64,000 nucleotides of DNA from Staphylococcus lutrae (GCF_002101335.1 NZ_CP020773.1:806001-870000); one strand, 5' to 3'. Positions 45,624-55,998 are shown, counted from the first letter of the stretch. Program-made: numbers and translations. The notes: generated from the letters alone by a model not told the origin.

Positions 45624-46790
45624 TTAATCTTTCATCTTATCCCTCTTTGTCTGATTGAATATCTGATAAAACTGTGCCATCTGTTGTGCCCACTGCGCGA
45701 TGAGCTTCGGTCCATCTTGCATCGCTTGTTCAAGTGACATGGGTCCTGTCACAATACTATATACGGCATCGATTCCATGACTTTCAACCCGTTCATAGCC
45801 GATCCCTAGCGTACCGGCAACTGCGATGACAGGTTTGCCATACGTTTTGGCTACACGCGCCACACCGATAGGCGTTTTCCCGTAAATGGTTTGTCCGTCA
45901 ATCGCACCTTCTCCTGTAATAACGAGATCCGCCTGCTGAACATGTCGTTCAAACTGTGTCATAGCCATAACAATGTCAATGCCACGTTTCAATCGAACCG
46001 GTAAACACGCAAGTAGCCCTGCACCTAATCCTCCCGCTGCCCCAGCGCCTGGAAGATGTGACACTTGACGCTTTAAATCACGTTCAAAGCACTGATTCAG
46101 TTGTGTTAACGCCCCTTCTAAACGTTCTTGATCTTGCGCACTCGCCCCTTTTTGCTTACCATATACCGCTGTTGCACCTCGAGGCCCGAGCAAGGGATTA
46201 TCCACATCACATGCGACATCCAACTGGACATGTTGGAAACGGGCATCCAAGGTGGTATCGTCAATACGGGCCAATTTTATAAGGCCCTCTCCACCACGCG
46301 GAATCTCTTCACCGTTAATGTCTAATAATTGTACACCGAGCGCTTGTAGCAAACCGGCACCCCCATCATTCGTTGCACTTCCTCCAATCCCTAAAATAAT
46401 ATGGGACACCCCTTGATCTAAAGCGTCCAACAATAACATACCGACCCCGTAAGTCGTCGTTTGTAATGGATTCCTTTCATTCGGCTTCACAAGATGTAAT
46501 CCTGCTGCCGCTGCCATTTCAATAATCGCTGTCTTTCCTTGATTCGCGATACTGTACGTCGCACGAATCGGGCGACCGAGTGGATCTAATACTGTCGTTG
46601 TTCGCCACTGACCGCCAAGTGCATCATGAAGCGATTGCGTCGTCCCCTCTCCACCATCAGCCATAGGAATTTTATGGCATGTCGTTTCCGCTCCGGTGAC
46701 ACGACGCCATCCTTGTTCAATGGCCTCTGCCGCTTGCATCGCTGTCATCGACTCTTTAAATGCATCTGGTGCGATTAAAATATGCATCAT
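45624..46790 (-). CDS. Glycerate kinase, GlxK/GarK type
   Basis: Phosphorylates D-glycerate with ATP, giving 2- or 3-phosphoglycerate. 388 aa. Family start ILIAPDAFKESMTA, then KIPMADGGEGTTQSL, GIGGSATNDGGAGLLQALG, GAGAAGGLGAGL and ITGEGAIDGQT. AAGGAGG precedes the ATG pair at 46790/46787. The gene stands alone. An MFS transporter of the anion:cation symporter type lies 1 kb away beyond srtA and might bring in a sugar acid that ends in glycerate, but the two are not in one operon. Confidence 0.93.
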   Translation of the reverse strand: MMHILIAPDAFKESMTAMQAAEAIEQGWRRVTGAETTCHKIPMADGGEGTTQSLHDALGGQWRTTTVLDPLGRPIRATYSIANQGKTAIIEMAAAAGLHLVKPNERNPLQTTTYGVGMLLLDALDQGVSHIILGIGGSATNDGGAGLLQALGVQLLDINGEEIPRGGEGLIKLARIDDTTLDARFQHVQLDVACDVDNPLLGPRGATAVYGKQKGASAQDQERLEGALTQLNQCFERDLKRQVSHLPGAGAAGGLGAGLLACLPVRLKRGIDIVMAMTQFERHVQQADLVITGEGAIDGQTIYGKTPIGVARVAKTYGKPVIAVAGTLGIGYERVESHGIDAVYSIVTGPMSLEQAMQDGPKLIAQWAQQMAQFYQIFNQTKRDKMKD

Positions 46791-46935
46791 GTTGCCTCCT
46801 TGAATACGATTTTATGTTATTTTACACCGCGTTAACTGGCTTTTCAAAACCCAACCCTTTGAGCAATCACAGATGTCTCATATACCAAAGTAAAATCTTC
46901 CTACTTATTGCGTATAGGTCTGACGCTGACTCAAC

Positions 46936-46975
46936 AAAAAACAATGCGACATCACCTGACATCACATTGTGTTAT
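46936..46975 (-). terminator. Terminator after srtA
   Basis: In the minus-strand RNA the 12-bp arms complementary to 46942-46953 and 46958-46969 pair completely with three G-U wobbles. The same bases would mismatch on the plus strand, so the direction is clear. TTTTTTGTTG follows. Confidence 0.85.
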
Positions 46976-47008
46976 TGCGTAAACATAAAACGCTTTAGTA
47001 TTAGTTAT

Positions 47009-47623
47009 TTAGTTGATTCGATCGGCGACATAGATGCTTCGTGTTAACCACTGACCCGTTTTTTTATCGTAATCGTCACAAGTAATCAACGTCAATTGAT
47101 CTTTCGCTTTATCCATTTCATTTAAGACTTCTACCTGATCCGGCTTAACATCCTTAATCGAGGTAATTTGATATTTTCGTGTTTCATTGCCCACTTTAAA
47201 GGTGACGGTTGCCCCTTTTTTAACCTTGTGCAATTCAGTAAATTGGTAATTAAGCGAATAGTTGGTATGACCGGCAATTGAAATGTTTTGATCTTTTAAT
47301 GATTCATTTTTTTCAGCAAAACTTACCCCTCGCTCAAGTTGTTGCGGTGTCGCTGGTCCTGGATAAACCGCTTCTTTAATGCCTACGGATGGGACTTCTA
47401 ATATCCCTACAATTTGCGCAGGGTCTTTAGGGACTTCTGGCGTTTTGTCTTGCTGGGTCGTCCCTTGCGCTTTTTGATTCGCCTCATACTGTTCGATTTT
47501 CTTTTCGTTGTCTCGATTCATCATATATGCATCAATTTTAGGTTTAAAGATGAGATATATCCCCCCTAAAATCAATGCCACCCCAATCAATGGGACCATC
47601 CAACGTGTTAATTTTTGCATCAT
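47009..47623 (-). CDS. srtA: Sortase A
   Basis: Membrane-bound transpeptidase that cuts LPXTG proteins between Thr and Gly and links them to the cell wall; AdsA in this window is a likely substrate. 204 aa. One N-terminal membrane anchor (about residues 8-27), a polar linker, then the sortase barrel with catalytic His119 (AGHTNY), Cys182 (LITCDDY) and Arg195 (WLTRSIYV). AAAGAGG precedes the ATG pair at 47623/47620. Single gene with its own terminator. Confidence 0.96.
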   Translation of the reverse strand: MMQKLTRWMVPLIGVALILGGIYLIFKPKIDAYMMNRDNEKKIEQYEANQKAQGTTQQDKTPEVPKDPAQIVGILEVPSVGIKEAVYPGPATPQQLERGVSFAEKNESLKDQNISIAGHTNYSLNYQFTELHKVKKGATVTFKVGNETRKYQITSIKDVKPDQVEVLNEMDKAKDQLTLITCDDYDKKTGQWLTRSIYVADRIN

Positions 47624-47689
47624 CAGACCTCTTTCATGTCACTATCATTTACTTTTTATTATAGCTTTTCGTGCAAAAATTGAAAATAA

Positions 47690-47745
47690 AAAAGTACAAA
47701 GATAGCAAAGTGTGCTGTGAACAACACTTCCCTATCTTGTACTCA
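47690..47745 (-). terminator. Terminator after the MFS transporter gene
   Basis: AGTACAAAGATAGCAAAGTG (47693-47712) pairs with CACTTCCCTATCTTGTACT (47725-47743), with small bulges; TTTTTTATTTTC follows on the minus strand. Confidence 0.87.
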
Positions 47746-47759
47746 TGTTGATTTCAATC

Positions 47760-49025
47760 TTATGACTCGTCTTTAACTAACGGGTGATCCGGCTTAACAA
47801 AGAACCATAACACAATCGCAAGAACGACTAACAGTAGCATAGAACGTAATGTTGGAATCCAACCAATCATTTCAGCTAAATATCCTGCAAAAATTGGACT
47901 GATAACAGCACCGATATTTCCCCATAGGTTCATCCATCCTGAAACCGTTCCAGAATAGTTACGTCCTAAATCTGTTGCGGAAGCCCAACTCATGACCATC
48001 GCTAAACCAATACTACTTAGACAAAGTGACATCCAAACAATGTTTTTCACTAAACTATCTGATGTTACTGCAAAGTTAAGAGAGATACCGAAAATAACAA
48101 ATCCTACAATCGCGATAATGGCACGTGCTGCAAAACGTGACTTCCCTTTACTCAAAATCTTATCTGAAATAGAACCGCCACTTAAAATAAACACGAACAT
48201 CACTAACCAAGGAATACCTGCAATTTTACTCATTGTATCTCGATCCACATGGAATTGCTCCATAAGGTATGTTGGATACCAGTACAAAAAGAGTGTAATA
48301 ACAAATTGAACGACAAAATATTGAATGGCAATCGCATAAAAACTAAAACGTGAGAAAAATGTTCCCCATGGGGGTGTCGATTTAGCCGTTTTCACCACAT
48401 CTCGATTTTCGACAATGAAATATTTTTCTGCTTCATTGACCATTTTATGATGCTCTGGTAAATCTTTCGCAATAATCGCCCATAAAATCGCGATTAAAAA
48501 TCCAATGACACCAAAGATGTAAAATACAGCTTGCCAACCGAACGCATTAGAAATAGATACTGTCACGATAGGTGCAAGTACAGGTCCAAAATAAGAACCT
48601 GCTAATAGCGCACTTGCAGCACGCCCTTTTTCGTGTTTGCTGAACCAATATGTATTGAATACAGCATTAGATGGAAACATCGGTGATTCCCCTACCCCAA
48701 AAAGGAACCGTACGAAAAAGATTAAACCATGGTTTTTGACCATACCTGTAAAAATAGTAAAAGCACTCCACCATACTAAAGCAATACTAATCATTTTTTT
48801 AGGTCCATATTTTTCAGCTAAAAACCCTGACGGTACTTGCATCAGCGCATACCCTAATGAGAAAAATGAACCGAGTAAGCCAAATTGTGCTTTTGTAAGG
48901 TGTAAATCTTCCATCATCGGTACAGCGATGTAAGAAATATTCGACCGGTCCATATAGGCAATTACCCCGATTAAGAAAAATATCCCTGCAAAAAGCCAAC
49001 GTACATTTGATCTCTTTTGACTCAT
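47760..49025 (-). CDS. MFS transporter, anion:cation symporter (sugar acid) type
   Basis: 421 aa, twelve predicted membrane helices. The N-terminal block YMDRSNISYIAVPMMEDLHLTKAQFG and the loop GFLAEKYGPKKMI are typical of the ACS branch that includes hexuronate, galactonate and glucarate/galactarate transporters; GVGESPMFPSN is the second ACS mark. Start ATG 49025 has GAGGGTC about 10 bp upstream. A cre-like site lies 70-80 bp upstream. A sugar-acid substrate is likely from the family, and the nearby glycerate kinase agrees with that, but the exact compound is not known. Confidence 0.88.
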   Translation of the reverse strand: MSQKRSNVRWLFAGIFFLIGVIAYMDRSNISYIAVPMMEDLHLTKAQFGLLGSFFSLGYALMQVPSGFLAEKYGPKKMISIALVWWSAFTIFTGMVKNHGLIFFVRFLFGVGESPMFPSNAVFNTYWFSKHEKGRAASALLAGSYFGPVLAPIVTVSISNAFGWQAVFYIFGVIGFLIAILWAIIAKDLPEHHKMVNEAEKYFIVENRDVVKTAKSTPPWGTFFSRFSFYAIAIQYFVVQFVITLFLYWYPTYLMEQFHVDRDTMSKIAGIPWLVMFVFILSGGSISDKILSKGKSRFAARAIIAIVGFVIFGISLNFAVTSDSLVKNIVWMSLCLSSIGLAMVMSWASATDLGRNYSGTVSGWMNLWGNIGAVISPIFAGYLAEMIGWIPTLRSMLLLVVLAIVLWFFVKPDHPLVKDES

Positions 49026-49770
49026 AATTTTTGACCCTCTTTCATTTGGTCATCAGATGACCATTGATATAGCTATCTGAATATACCACAGGAAGAAAGC
49101 GGTTACAATATAAATTTGACTATTTTTTGAACGTTTTGAGAAAATTCTTTTCACTTTTTTCATACAATAATGGGCTGAAATGGCTTAACAACAATAGTTA
49201 GAGACTTCATTAAAAAAATCTTCAAATTAATTTTATTTTTATTTAAAAGAATCACTATATTGGTATCTCATATTCAATATCGGTTTCTATCGACGTCGTT
49301 CAGATGATGAACATGACCATTATTTTTTATCACCGTGTAATGTTACATGCCGTCACTTTCTTTACGCTTTTTTTACGCTAAGATAACGATTCATTTTGGT
49401 AGTGATTCCTAAACTTATAACACATTAGTGTATTATTGCCTAAATTGTATGTAACATTCGTTTAACTTCTCCAAAATAATATGTTTTAATAGAATGGAAA
49501 TGGTCAGTCCATGTTCAACTTTAAAAGTACAATAAACATTGAGACATACGACGCTGTGAGATGCATCAATACCTTCTCTCCTCTTCATGAGACCTTATCA
49601 TTGGGAAGGATGCCTTAAGCCTCGTCCTCATTATCATTTGATGTTGTGTTGGAGAACGACAGATTGTCATATCACACTCCGCCACATGCGTCTACGAATG
49701 AACGGCTGTGTCATCACCGGACAGTACGACTTTAAATCCCGTACAAAATTTAAGCAAAGGAGCAATTCAC
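49026..49770. other. 745-bp divergent intergenic region with a long fbp leader
   Basis: 49026-49110 holds the MFS promoter and cre-like site. 49110-49490 is AT-rich without recognised structure. From about 49540 the base composition becomes less AT-rich up to the fbp start, suggesting a transcribed leader of about 230 bases. A 79-codon frame at 49587-49826 is open there but overlaps the fbp start and has no ribosome site, so I do not call it. Confidence 0.45.
49094..49107. promoter_or_regulatory. cre-like CcpA site before the MFS transporter
   Basis: AGAAAGCGGTTACA matches TGWAANCGNTNWCA apart from the first base. Position about 70 bp before the start codon suits catabolite repression. Confidence 0.55.
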
Positions 49771-51726
49771 ATGTCCTCTCAATCAGAGAAAGAGTTAAAA
49801 AGGCAGTATTTAGACTTAATCGCTGAAAAATTTGATTCTGAAGAAAAAGTTGCAACGGAGATTATTCACTTAGAATCGATTTTAGACTTGCCTAAAGGAA
49901 CGGAACACTTCGTTAGCGACCTTCATGGCGAATATCACGCTTTCCAACACGTCTTACGCAATGGGTCTGGGAATGTGCAAGCAAAAATTCATGATATTTT
50001 CCAATCCCGTTTAAGTCACAAAGAAATGAATACATTAATTGCATTAGTGTATTATCCCGAAGAAAAGATTAAACGGATTAAAAATGATTTCAACACGATT
50101 GAAGAAAGTCATGTCTGGTATAAAAATACGATTAACCATCTTCTCGAATTGATCAAATATACGTCTTCAAAATATACACGTACAAAATTACGTCATTCTT
50201 TAGCACCAGAATATCGATTTATGACAGAAGAGCTACTCTATAAAAGTAATGAATACAATAATAAAAAGGCATATTATGAGACGATGATTCAACAAATCAT
50301 TCAGCTCCATCAAGCCGACAAATTTATGATTAGCTTGGCACATGCCATTCAAAGACTTGTCGTCGATCACCTACACGTTGTCGGCGATATTTATGACCGT
50401 GGCCCTGCTCCTGATAAAATAATGGATACTTTAATTGACTATCACTCTGTCGACATTCAATGGGGGAATCATGACGTCTTATGGATGGGCGCTTATGCTG
50501 GATCAAAAGTATGTTTAGCGAACTTACTTCGCATTTGTGCACGTTACGACAATCTCGACATTATAGAAGATGCTTATGGTATCAATTTACGTCCGCTGTT
50601 GACATTAGCTGAAAAATATTATGATGATAATCCCGCATTCCGTCCCAAAAAGCATCCTGAAAAAAATCCTTCTGAATCAGAAATACTGCAAATCACTAAA
50701 ATTCATCAAGCGATTGCAATGATTCAATTTAAATTAGAAGGTCCTATTATTAAACGCCGTCCTGAATTCGAAATGACTGAACGGTTACTACTCGATCGCG
50801 TTAATTATCGTGAACGCAGTATAGAAATTAATGGCAAAGTACACCCGATTACAAACACTTGTTTCAAAACCGTTGATCCGCGTCAGCCAACAGCGTTACT
50901 TGAAGAAGAAAAAGAAGTCATGGATAAATTATTAATTTCTGTACAAGAATCTGAAAAATTACGCCGGCATGTCGACTTTCTGATGAAAAAAGGAAATCTG
51001 TACTTACGTTATAATGGCAATTTACTCATCCATGGATGTATTCCGATTGACGCACAAGGTGAAATGGAAGGCATGACGATTAATGGACGCTTTTTAGCAG
51101 GACGTCAACTGATTGATGAATTTGAAAAGCACGTTCGCGAAGCCTATGAGCATCCTGAAGTTCAAGAGGATCTTTCCACAGACCTCATATGGTACTTATG
51201 GACCGGCAAATACTCATCACTTTTTGGTAAACGCGCAATGACGACTTTTGAGCGTTATTTCATAGAGGATAAAAGTACGCATAAAGAAGAAAAAAACCCG
51301 TATTACCGGTTGCGTGAGAATGAGGACGTCGTCAAAAAAATGCTTCAAGAATTTGATTTAAATCCTGAACAGGGCCGCATTATCAACGGGCACACACCTG
51401 TTAAAGAACGTGATGGTGAAAATCCTATTAAAGCGAACGGCAAAATGCTCGTTATTGATGGTGGCTTTTCAAAAGCGTATCAATCAACAACGGGGATTGC
51501 AGGATATACGCTATTGTATAACTCATTTGGAATGCAACTCGTTGCACATCAACATTTTAATTCTAAAGAAAATATGTTAGAAACAGGCGAAGATGAACTG
51601 TCCATCCGTAGAGTTGTCGACGAGGAACTAGAAAGAAAGTTAATTCGCGATACCAATGAGGGCATCGCGCTGCAAAAAGAAATTGATATGCTTAAAGCGT
51701 TACTGTCCTACCGCTACATGAAGTAA
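49771..51726 (+). CDS. fbp: Fructose-1,6-bisphosphatase, class III
   Basis: Gluconeogenic hydrolysis of fructose 1,6-bisphosphate to fructose 6-phosphate. 651 aa from ATG 49771 (AAAGGAG 8 bp upstream; the frame from 49708 is upstream of that site). Class III (Firmicutes) type with a metallophosphatase core: [12 protein letters not shown] near residue 50, [24 protein letters not shown] and [18 protein letters not shown]. Length matches B. subtilis and S. aureus Fbp. Single gene closed by a terminator at about 51845. Confidence 0.96.
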   Translation: MSSQSEKELKRQYLDLIAEKFDSEEKVATEIIHLESILDLPKGTEHFVSDLHGEYHAFQHVLRNGSGNVQAKIHDIFQSRLSHKEMNTLIALVYYPEEKIKRIKNDFNTIEESHVWYKNTINHLLELIKYTSSKYTRTKLRHSLAPEYRFMTEELLYKSNEYNNKKAYYETMIQQIIQLHQADKFMISLAHAIQRLVVDHLHVVGDIYDRGPAPDKIMDTLIDYHSVDIQWGNHDVLWMGAYAGSKVCLANLLRICARYDNLDIIEDAYGINLRPLLTLAEKYYDDNPAFRPKKHPEKNPSESEILQITKIHQAIAMIQFKLEGPIIKRRPEFEMTERLLLDRVNYRERSIEINGKVHPITNTCFKTVDPRQPTALLEEEKEVMDKLLISVQESEKLRRHVDFLMKKGNLYLRYNGNLLIHGCIPIDAQGEMEGMTINGRFLAGRQLIDEFEKHVREAYEHPEVQEDLSTDLIWYLWTGKYSSLFGKRAMTTFERYFIEDKSTHKEEKNPYYRLRENEDVVKKMLQEFDLNPEQGRIINGHTPVKERDGENPIKANGKMLVIDGGFSKAYQSTTGIAGYTLLYNSFGMQLVAHQHFNSKENMLETGEDELSIRRVVDEELERKLIRDTNEGIALQKEIDMLKALLSYRYMK

Positions 51727-51841
51727 CGTTCAACGTCCGCCATTTTATTCAATCCATAGTGAGATGCAGCACCTTAATCGTCGATGCATTTCTCAATATC
51801 AAACGCTTGATGCCATTGATCCTCATATCCTTTCAACTAGT

Positions 51842-51893
51842 ACCGCCTTACACTCTGTATTGCACTAAAACGCGAGTGTAAGGTGCTTTTTTA
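51842..51893 (+). terminator. Terminator after fbp
   Basis: GCCTTACACTC (51845-51855) pairs with GAGTGTAAGGTGC (51874-51886), then TTTTTTA. It lies about 115 bp after the fbp stop. Confidence 0.88.
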
Positions 51894-52269
51894 GGCTTAC
51901 ACGCGTCTTCCATGAGGGTCACTCTGACTCCATCCCTTAGGAAACGACACTCATCTGCCAATGCGACGACCTCATTTCTCGACCATTGATACGACACTTG
52001 CAACACCTATACACATGTAAAATAAAAGTGGTAATGTTTAAAAGAAAGGTGTAAAATTTGAAAGTGTGTTTTTAAATATAATAGAACACGATGAATAAAC
52101 GTACATCTCTTCCAATTGAAGTGCTTTAATGCACCTGTCAAAACTTTTTAATTAACATTTAATTACAATATGAATAATTGGAAATAAGAATTATTTTACA
52201 GTTTAAATATATATGTATTATAATATTGAAAGCGTTTACTTAAGAGATGTCAAAAATGGAGGGTAAAGT
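51894..52269. other. Promoter region of the AGCS symporter gene
   Basis: No gene on either strand. Contains a TATAAT hexamer at 52218-52223 and the cre-like site at 52227-52240 directly downstream of it. The segment 51894-52010 shows no clear signal. Confidence 0.5.
52227..52240. promoter_or_regulatory. cre-like CcpA site overlapping the AGCS transcription start
   Basis: TGAAAGCGTTTACT matches TGWAANCGNTNWCA except for the last base. It begins 4 bp after the -10 hexamer, a classic place for CcpA repression. Confidence 0.65.
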
Positions 52270-53658
52270 GTGGTTAATATCCTAGAAAGTTTAAATGCAT
52301 TATTGTGGGGCGCACCGAGTCTCATTTTATTAACTGGCACGGGTTTATTTTTAACCGTGATATTAAAAGGCATGCAATTTACGAAATTATTCCATGCGTT
52401 CAAGCTGGCATTCGTTCCAAATCAAAAGGAGGCTGAAAGTGAAGGTGACATTAGTAACTTCAAAGCATTAATGACTTCACTTGCCGGCATGATTGGTAAC
52501 GGAAACATCGCCGGTGTTGCGACAGCTGTCAGTTTAGGAGGTCCAGGTGCCATTTTTTGGATGTGGGTCGTTGGCTTGCTCGGAATGACAACGAAATATG
52601 CAGAAGCATTGTTAGCGATGAAATATCGTGTCCAAAATCAAAATGGCGAGTATTCGAGTGGACCCATGTATTACATAGAAAAAGGGCTTGGCCCACGCTT
52701 TAAGTTTTTAGCCATCGCCTTTGCCATATTCGGCGCTTTTGCCGCATTAGGGATTGGCAACAGTGTCCAATCGAATACCATTGCCGATGTCATGACCAAT
52801 AGTTTTAATGTCAACGGCTTTATTACAGGCATTGTGCTCGTACTTCTCATTTCATTAATTATTTTTGGTGGCCTTAAACGGATCAGTAATGTGGCAGGGT
52901 TCTTTGTCCCAATGATGGCGATATTTTATATCGGGGCCTCATTGATTATACTGATTATGAATTATGACCAAATCATTCCAGCATTCCGCTTGATATTCCA
53001 ATATGCGTTTACGCCTGTCTCTGCTGTAGGCGGCTTCTCAGGTATTGTCGTGATGCAAGCAATACAAAATGGTGTATCCAAAGGGATTTTCTCTAACGAA
53101 GCCGGCTTAGGAACGGTTGCACTCATTTCTGGTAATGCGAAAGCTGGCCATCCTGCAACGCAAGCCCTTGTAGCGATGACCGGAACTTTTATCGTGACCA
53201 TTATCGTCTGTACCATGACTGGCCTCGTGTTACTCGTTACAGGATATTGGGATCCAACTGGCGGCTTGCTATCCGGTGTCCAACATGATGCGCATCTTGA
53301 AGCGGGCGCACTGACAAGTACCGCTTTCGGTTCGAGTCTCGGTACATTGGGCGAGTATGTCGTGTCACTTTCCGTCATTTTCTTTGGATTTTCTACCATT
53401 ATCGCGTGGTTCGTTTACGGCGCCAAATGTTTCGAATACTTATTTGGTGTGAAGTTCGTCATGTTCTATGGCGTCATCTATGTCATCGCTACCTTTATTG
53501 GAACAGTGGCGAATTTGCAAACCGTTTGGTTATTTGCTGATACCGCAAATGCCCTGATGATGATTCCAAACTTAATTGGTATTTTGTTCTTGTACAAAGT
53601 CGTTCAACGCGAAACGGCACACTATTTCGATCCTAGCACGCGACTTTATACAAAATAA
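52270..53658 (+). CDS. Sodium:alanine (AGCS-family) symporter
   Basis: Na+-coupled amino acid carrier, probably for alanine or glycine. 462 aa, about ten membrane helices. AGCS marks: ALMTSLAGMIGNGNIAGVATAV, MWVVGLLGMTTKYAEALLAMKYR, GPMYYIEKGLG and GVSKGIFSNEAGLGT. GTG start 52270 with GGAGGG upstream. Preceded by a strong -10 and a cre-like site. AlsT-type by family; the substrate is inferred. Confidence 0.93.
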   Translation: MVNILESLNALLWGAPSLILLTGTGLFLTVILKGMQFTKLFHAFKLAFVPNQKEAESEGDISNFKALMTSLAGMIGNGNIAGVATAVSLGGPGAIFWMWVVGLLGMTTKYAEALLAMKYRVQNQNGEYSSGPMYYIEKGLGPRFKFLAIAFAIFGAFAALGIGNSVQSNTIADVMTNSFNVNGFITGIVLVLLISLIIFGGLKRISNVAGFFVPMMAIFYIGASLIILIMNYDQIIPAFRLIFQYAFTPVSAVGGFSGIVVMQAIQNGVSKGIFSNEAGLGTVALISGNAKAGHPATQALVAMTGTFIVTIIVCTMTGLVLLVTGYWDPTGGLLSGVQHDAHLEAGALTSTAFGSSLGTLGEYVVSLSVIFFGFSTIIAWFVYGAKCFEYLFGVKFVMFYGVIYVIATFIGTVANLQTVWLFADTANALMMIPNLIGILFLYKVVQRETAHYFDPSTRLYTK

Positions 53659-53723
53659 ATGACGTTACGCGCTACGATTCGTTCGCAAATAACGCTATGA
53701 TACAATCGAAAGGAAATGATACG

Positions 53724-54104
53724 ATGATACAACGTTTACAAGAGGTCATGCTTTACGTAGAAGACCAAACGAAAGCTAAGCAGTTCTGGACGACACACTT
53801 TGATTTCCAAGTTGCAAGTGATGACACCTATCACGAGATGCGTGTGATTACATTAAAACCTACCCAAGATGCACAAACGGCGATCGTGTTGCAAGACAAA
53901 GCGAAAGTCGAAGCAATGGGAATGGGTGTCAATACTGGAACCCCTTCTCTGATGTTTGGCACAACTGATATCGATGCACTTTATGAATCGTTACAATCCC
54001 AAGGGGTACAAGTAGGTGAAAAAATGACATTGCCAACTGGGACGGTCTTTAACTTTTCAGATGACGAAGGACACTATTTCGCAGTACGACAAATCGAACA
54101 ATAA
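53724..54104 (+). CDS. VOC (glyoxalase/bleomycin resistance) family protein
   Basis: 126 aa, two beta-alpha-beta-beta-beta modules of the vicinal oxygen chelate fold (about residues 1-60 and 70-126): LQEVMLYVEDQTKAKQFWTTHFDF then GTPSLMFGTTDIDALYESL and DDEGHYFAVRQ. Start ATG 53724 has AAAGG 8 bp upstream; the frame from 53697 is too early. The enzymatic role is not known; metal ligands (one His/Glu pair) are only partly evident. Confidence 0.82.
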   Translation: MIQRLQEVMLYVEDQTKAKQFWTTHFDFQVASDDTYHEMRVITLKPTQDAQTAIVLQDKAKVEAMGMGVNTGTPSLMFGTTDIDALYESLQSQGVQVGEKMTLPTGTVFNFSDDEGHYFAVRQIEQ

Positions 54105-54111
54105 GCTTGAT

Positions 54112-54180
54112 GCAAAAAACACTATGCGTCTATCCACCGATGTCATCATAGACAGGTGCATGTCGCATAGTGTTTTTGAT
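54112..54180. terminator. Bidirectional terminator between the VOC gene and the ABC exporter
   Basis: AAAAAACACTATGCG (54114-54128) pairs with CGCATAGTGTTTTT (54164-54177); inner GTCTAT/ATAGAC (54128-54133/54148-54153). Both strands give a U-tract. Confidence 0.9.
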
Positions 54181-54216
54181 AAATTCGATTGATTCCACTC
54201 AATTGTGGCGATTTAA

Positions 54217-55998
54217 TTAAGATTCTCCTTTAAGTTGGAGTTGGTACATCTTATAATAAATCCCGCCTTTTGCAATTAACGTTTCATGTGTCCCACGTTC
54301 AACAATTTCCCCTTGATTCAATACTAATATTTCATCCGCGTCTTGAATCGTTGATAAGCGATGGGCAATGGCTATCGTTGTACGCCCTTTACGCATTCGG
54401 TTAAGTGATTGTTGAATCGCTTCTTCCGTTTCTGAATCTATATTTGCAGTCGCTTCATCTAAAATTAAAATTTTCGGGTCAATGGCCATTGTACGTGCAA
54501 ATGCAATGAGTTGACGTTGACCACTGGAAAACGCCCCACCTTTTTCAATGACTTGGTGGTCATAACCTTTTTCTAGACTTTCAATAAATTGATCCGCATG
54601 AACGAATTGTGCTGCTGCTCGCACATCTTCACGTGCCATTGTCGGATGATAGAGCTTAATGTTGGAAGCAATCGTCCCATAAAACATAAAAGGATCTTGC
54701 AAGACGAGACCTGTATTTTGTTTTAACTGCTGATGCGAAAAATGTTTAATGGATTGTCCATCAATAAGAATGTCACCTCTATTAAATTCATAAAACCGCA
54801 TAAACAGATTAATAATCGAACTTTTTCCAGATCCTGTATGCCCCACAAGTGCCACTGTTTGTCCCGGTTCAACCGTAAACGAAATATGTTTTAAAACATC
54901 ATGTTCACCATCGTAACTGAACGAGACATCATCAAAGACAATGCGGCCTTCTGTGATTTCATGCTGGCTCTCTGCCTCTTGTAACGGCGCATGTGTTGGA
55001 TTATCCATCATATTGAACACACGGCTCGCAGACACAATCGCTTGTTGGAAAATATTTAAGTTCTGACTCACTTGATTGACAGGTTCAAAAAAACGTTGCA
55101 TGTATTGAATAAATGCATAAATGACCCCTGCCGTCACCGTAGATGAAAAACTTAAAATCCCAAAATACGCTAAAATCATCACGGTTGAAAAAGTCGCTAA
55201 CATCGTGATTGCGGGTCGAAGTAACAATCCGTCAAGGCGAATCGTTTTCATCGTATAATCATAATGAGCGGCATTGATGGCCTTGAATTCGTCTCTTAAC
55301 CGTGCTTCTTGGTTGAAAATTTGAATAATCTTCATCCCTTCAATCGATTCTCCAAGTTTCGTATTCAAGTCAGACAAACGGCGTCTTGTTTCATAAAAGT
55401 AGATCGATGCATATTTTCGATATACCGCTAAAACGATGAATACAAGCGGCATAAAGAGCAGTGCAAAAAATGCCATCCGAATATCTAGAACAAACATCAT
55501 GATAAAACTTGCAATAATCATGAAAAAGGCGACTAAAAAGGAAGACAACACACCCGTAAACATCTCAACAATCGCTTCTGTATCATTCGTCAAACGAGAG
55601 ACAATACTCCCACTTGGTGTCGCATCAAAAAACTTCATCCCTAGCCGACTAATCCGATGAAATGCATCGATTCTCAACTGTTGTATCACTTTAAAAGCAA
55701 GATACTGTAAATAATAAATACTTAAATAAGTCGTGACCGCACCAAAAAGTTGTATACCGATAAACACACTCAATAATACGATGAGATCATGACTCGGAAA
55801 ATGCCGCGGTGTCAAATATTGGTCGATGAATACTTTGACTAAATAAGGTACCGACATGCTGGATAGCGTGGATAAAGTCAACATGGAGAAGGTGAGAAAT
55901 ATCAATTTTTTAAATGGAAATGTGTATCGAATGAGTCGGTATAACGCTCTCCCTTGCTCCTTTACCGTGAGTTGGACGTTACTTGCTTGTTCCTTCAT
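54217..55998 (-). CDS. ABC exporter half-transporter (B subunit of heterodimer)
   Basis: 593 aa from ATG 55998 (GGGAGG 8 bp upstream; the GTG at 56007 overlaps that site). Six-helix ABC membrane domain (about 1-320), then an ATPase domain with Walker A GHTGSGKSS, Walker B KILILDEATANIDSETE with the catalytic Glu, and a changed signature FSSGQRQLIAFAR in place of LSGGQ. The gene overlaps the end of the preceding ABC gene by 20 bp. Together they look like a heterodimeric multidrug or lipid exporter of the BmrCD/YheHI type. Confidence 0.9.
   Translation of the reverse strand: MKEQASNVQLTVKEQGRALYRLIRYTFPFKKLIFLTFSMLTLSTLSSMSVPYLVKVFIDQYLTPRHFPSHDLIVLLSVFIGIQLFGAVTTYLSIYYLQYLAFKVIQQLRIDAFHRISRLGMKFFDATPSGSIVSRLTNDTEAIVEMFTGVLSSFLVAFFMIIASFIMMFVLDIRMAFFALLFMPLVFIVLAVYRKYASIYFYETRRRLSDLNTKLGESIEGMKIIQIFNQEARLRDEFKAINAAHYDYTMKTIRLDGLLLRPAITMLATFSTVMILAYFGILSFSSTVTAGVIYAFIQYMQRFFEPVNQVSQNLNIFQQAIVSASRVFNMMDNPTHAPLQEAESQHEITEGRIVFDDVSFSYDGEHDVLKHISFTVEPGQTVALVGHTGSGKSSIINLFMRFYEFNRGDILIDGQSIKHFSHQQLKQNTGLVLQDPFMFYGTIASNIKLYHPTMAREDVRAAAQFVHADQFIESLEKGYDHQVIEKGGAFSSGQRQLIAFARTMAIDPKILILDEATANIDSETEEAIQQSLNRMRKGRTTIAIAHRLSTIQDADEILVLNQGEIVERGTHETLIAKGGIYYKMYQLQLKGES

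Noticed and set aside
49587..49826. 79-codon open frame upstream of and overlapping fbp
   Set aside because: No ribosome site, composition unlike a protein (many His, Cys and Arg without pattern), and it overlaps the well-supported fbp start in another frame.
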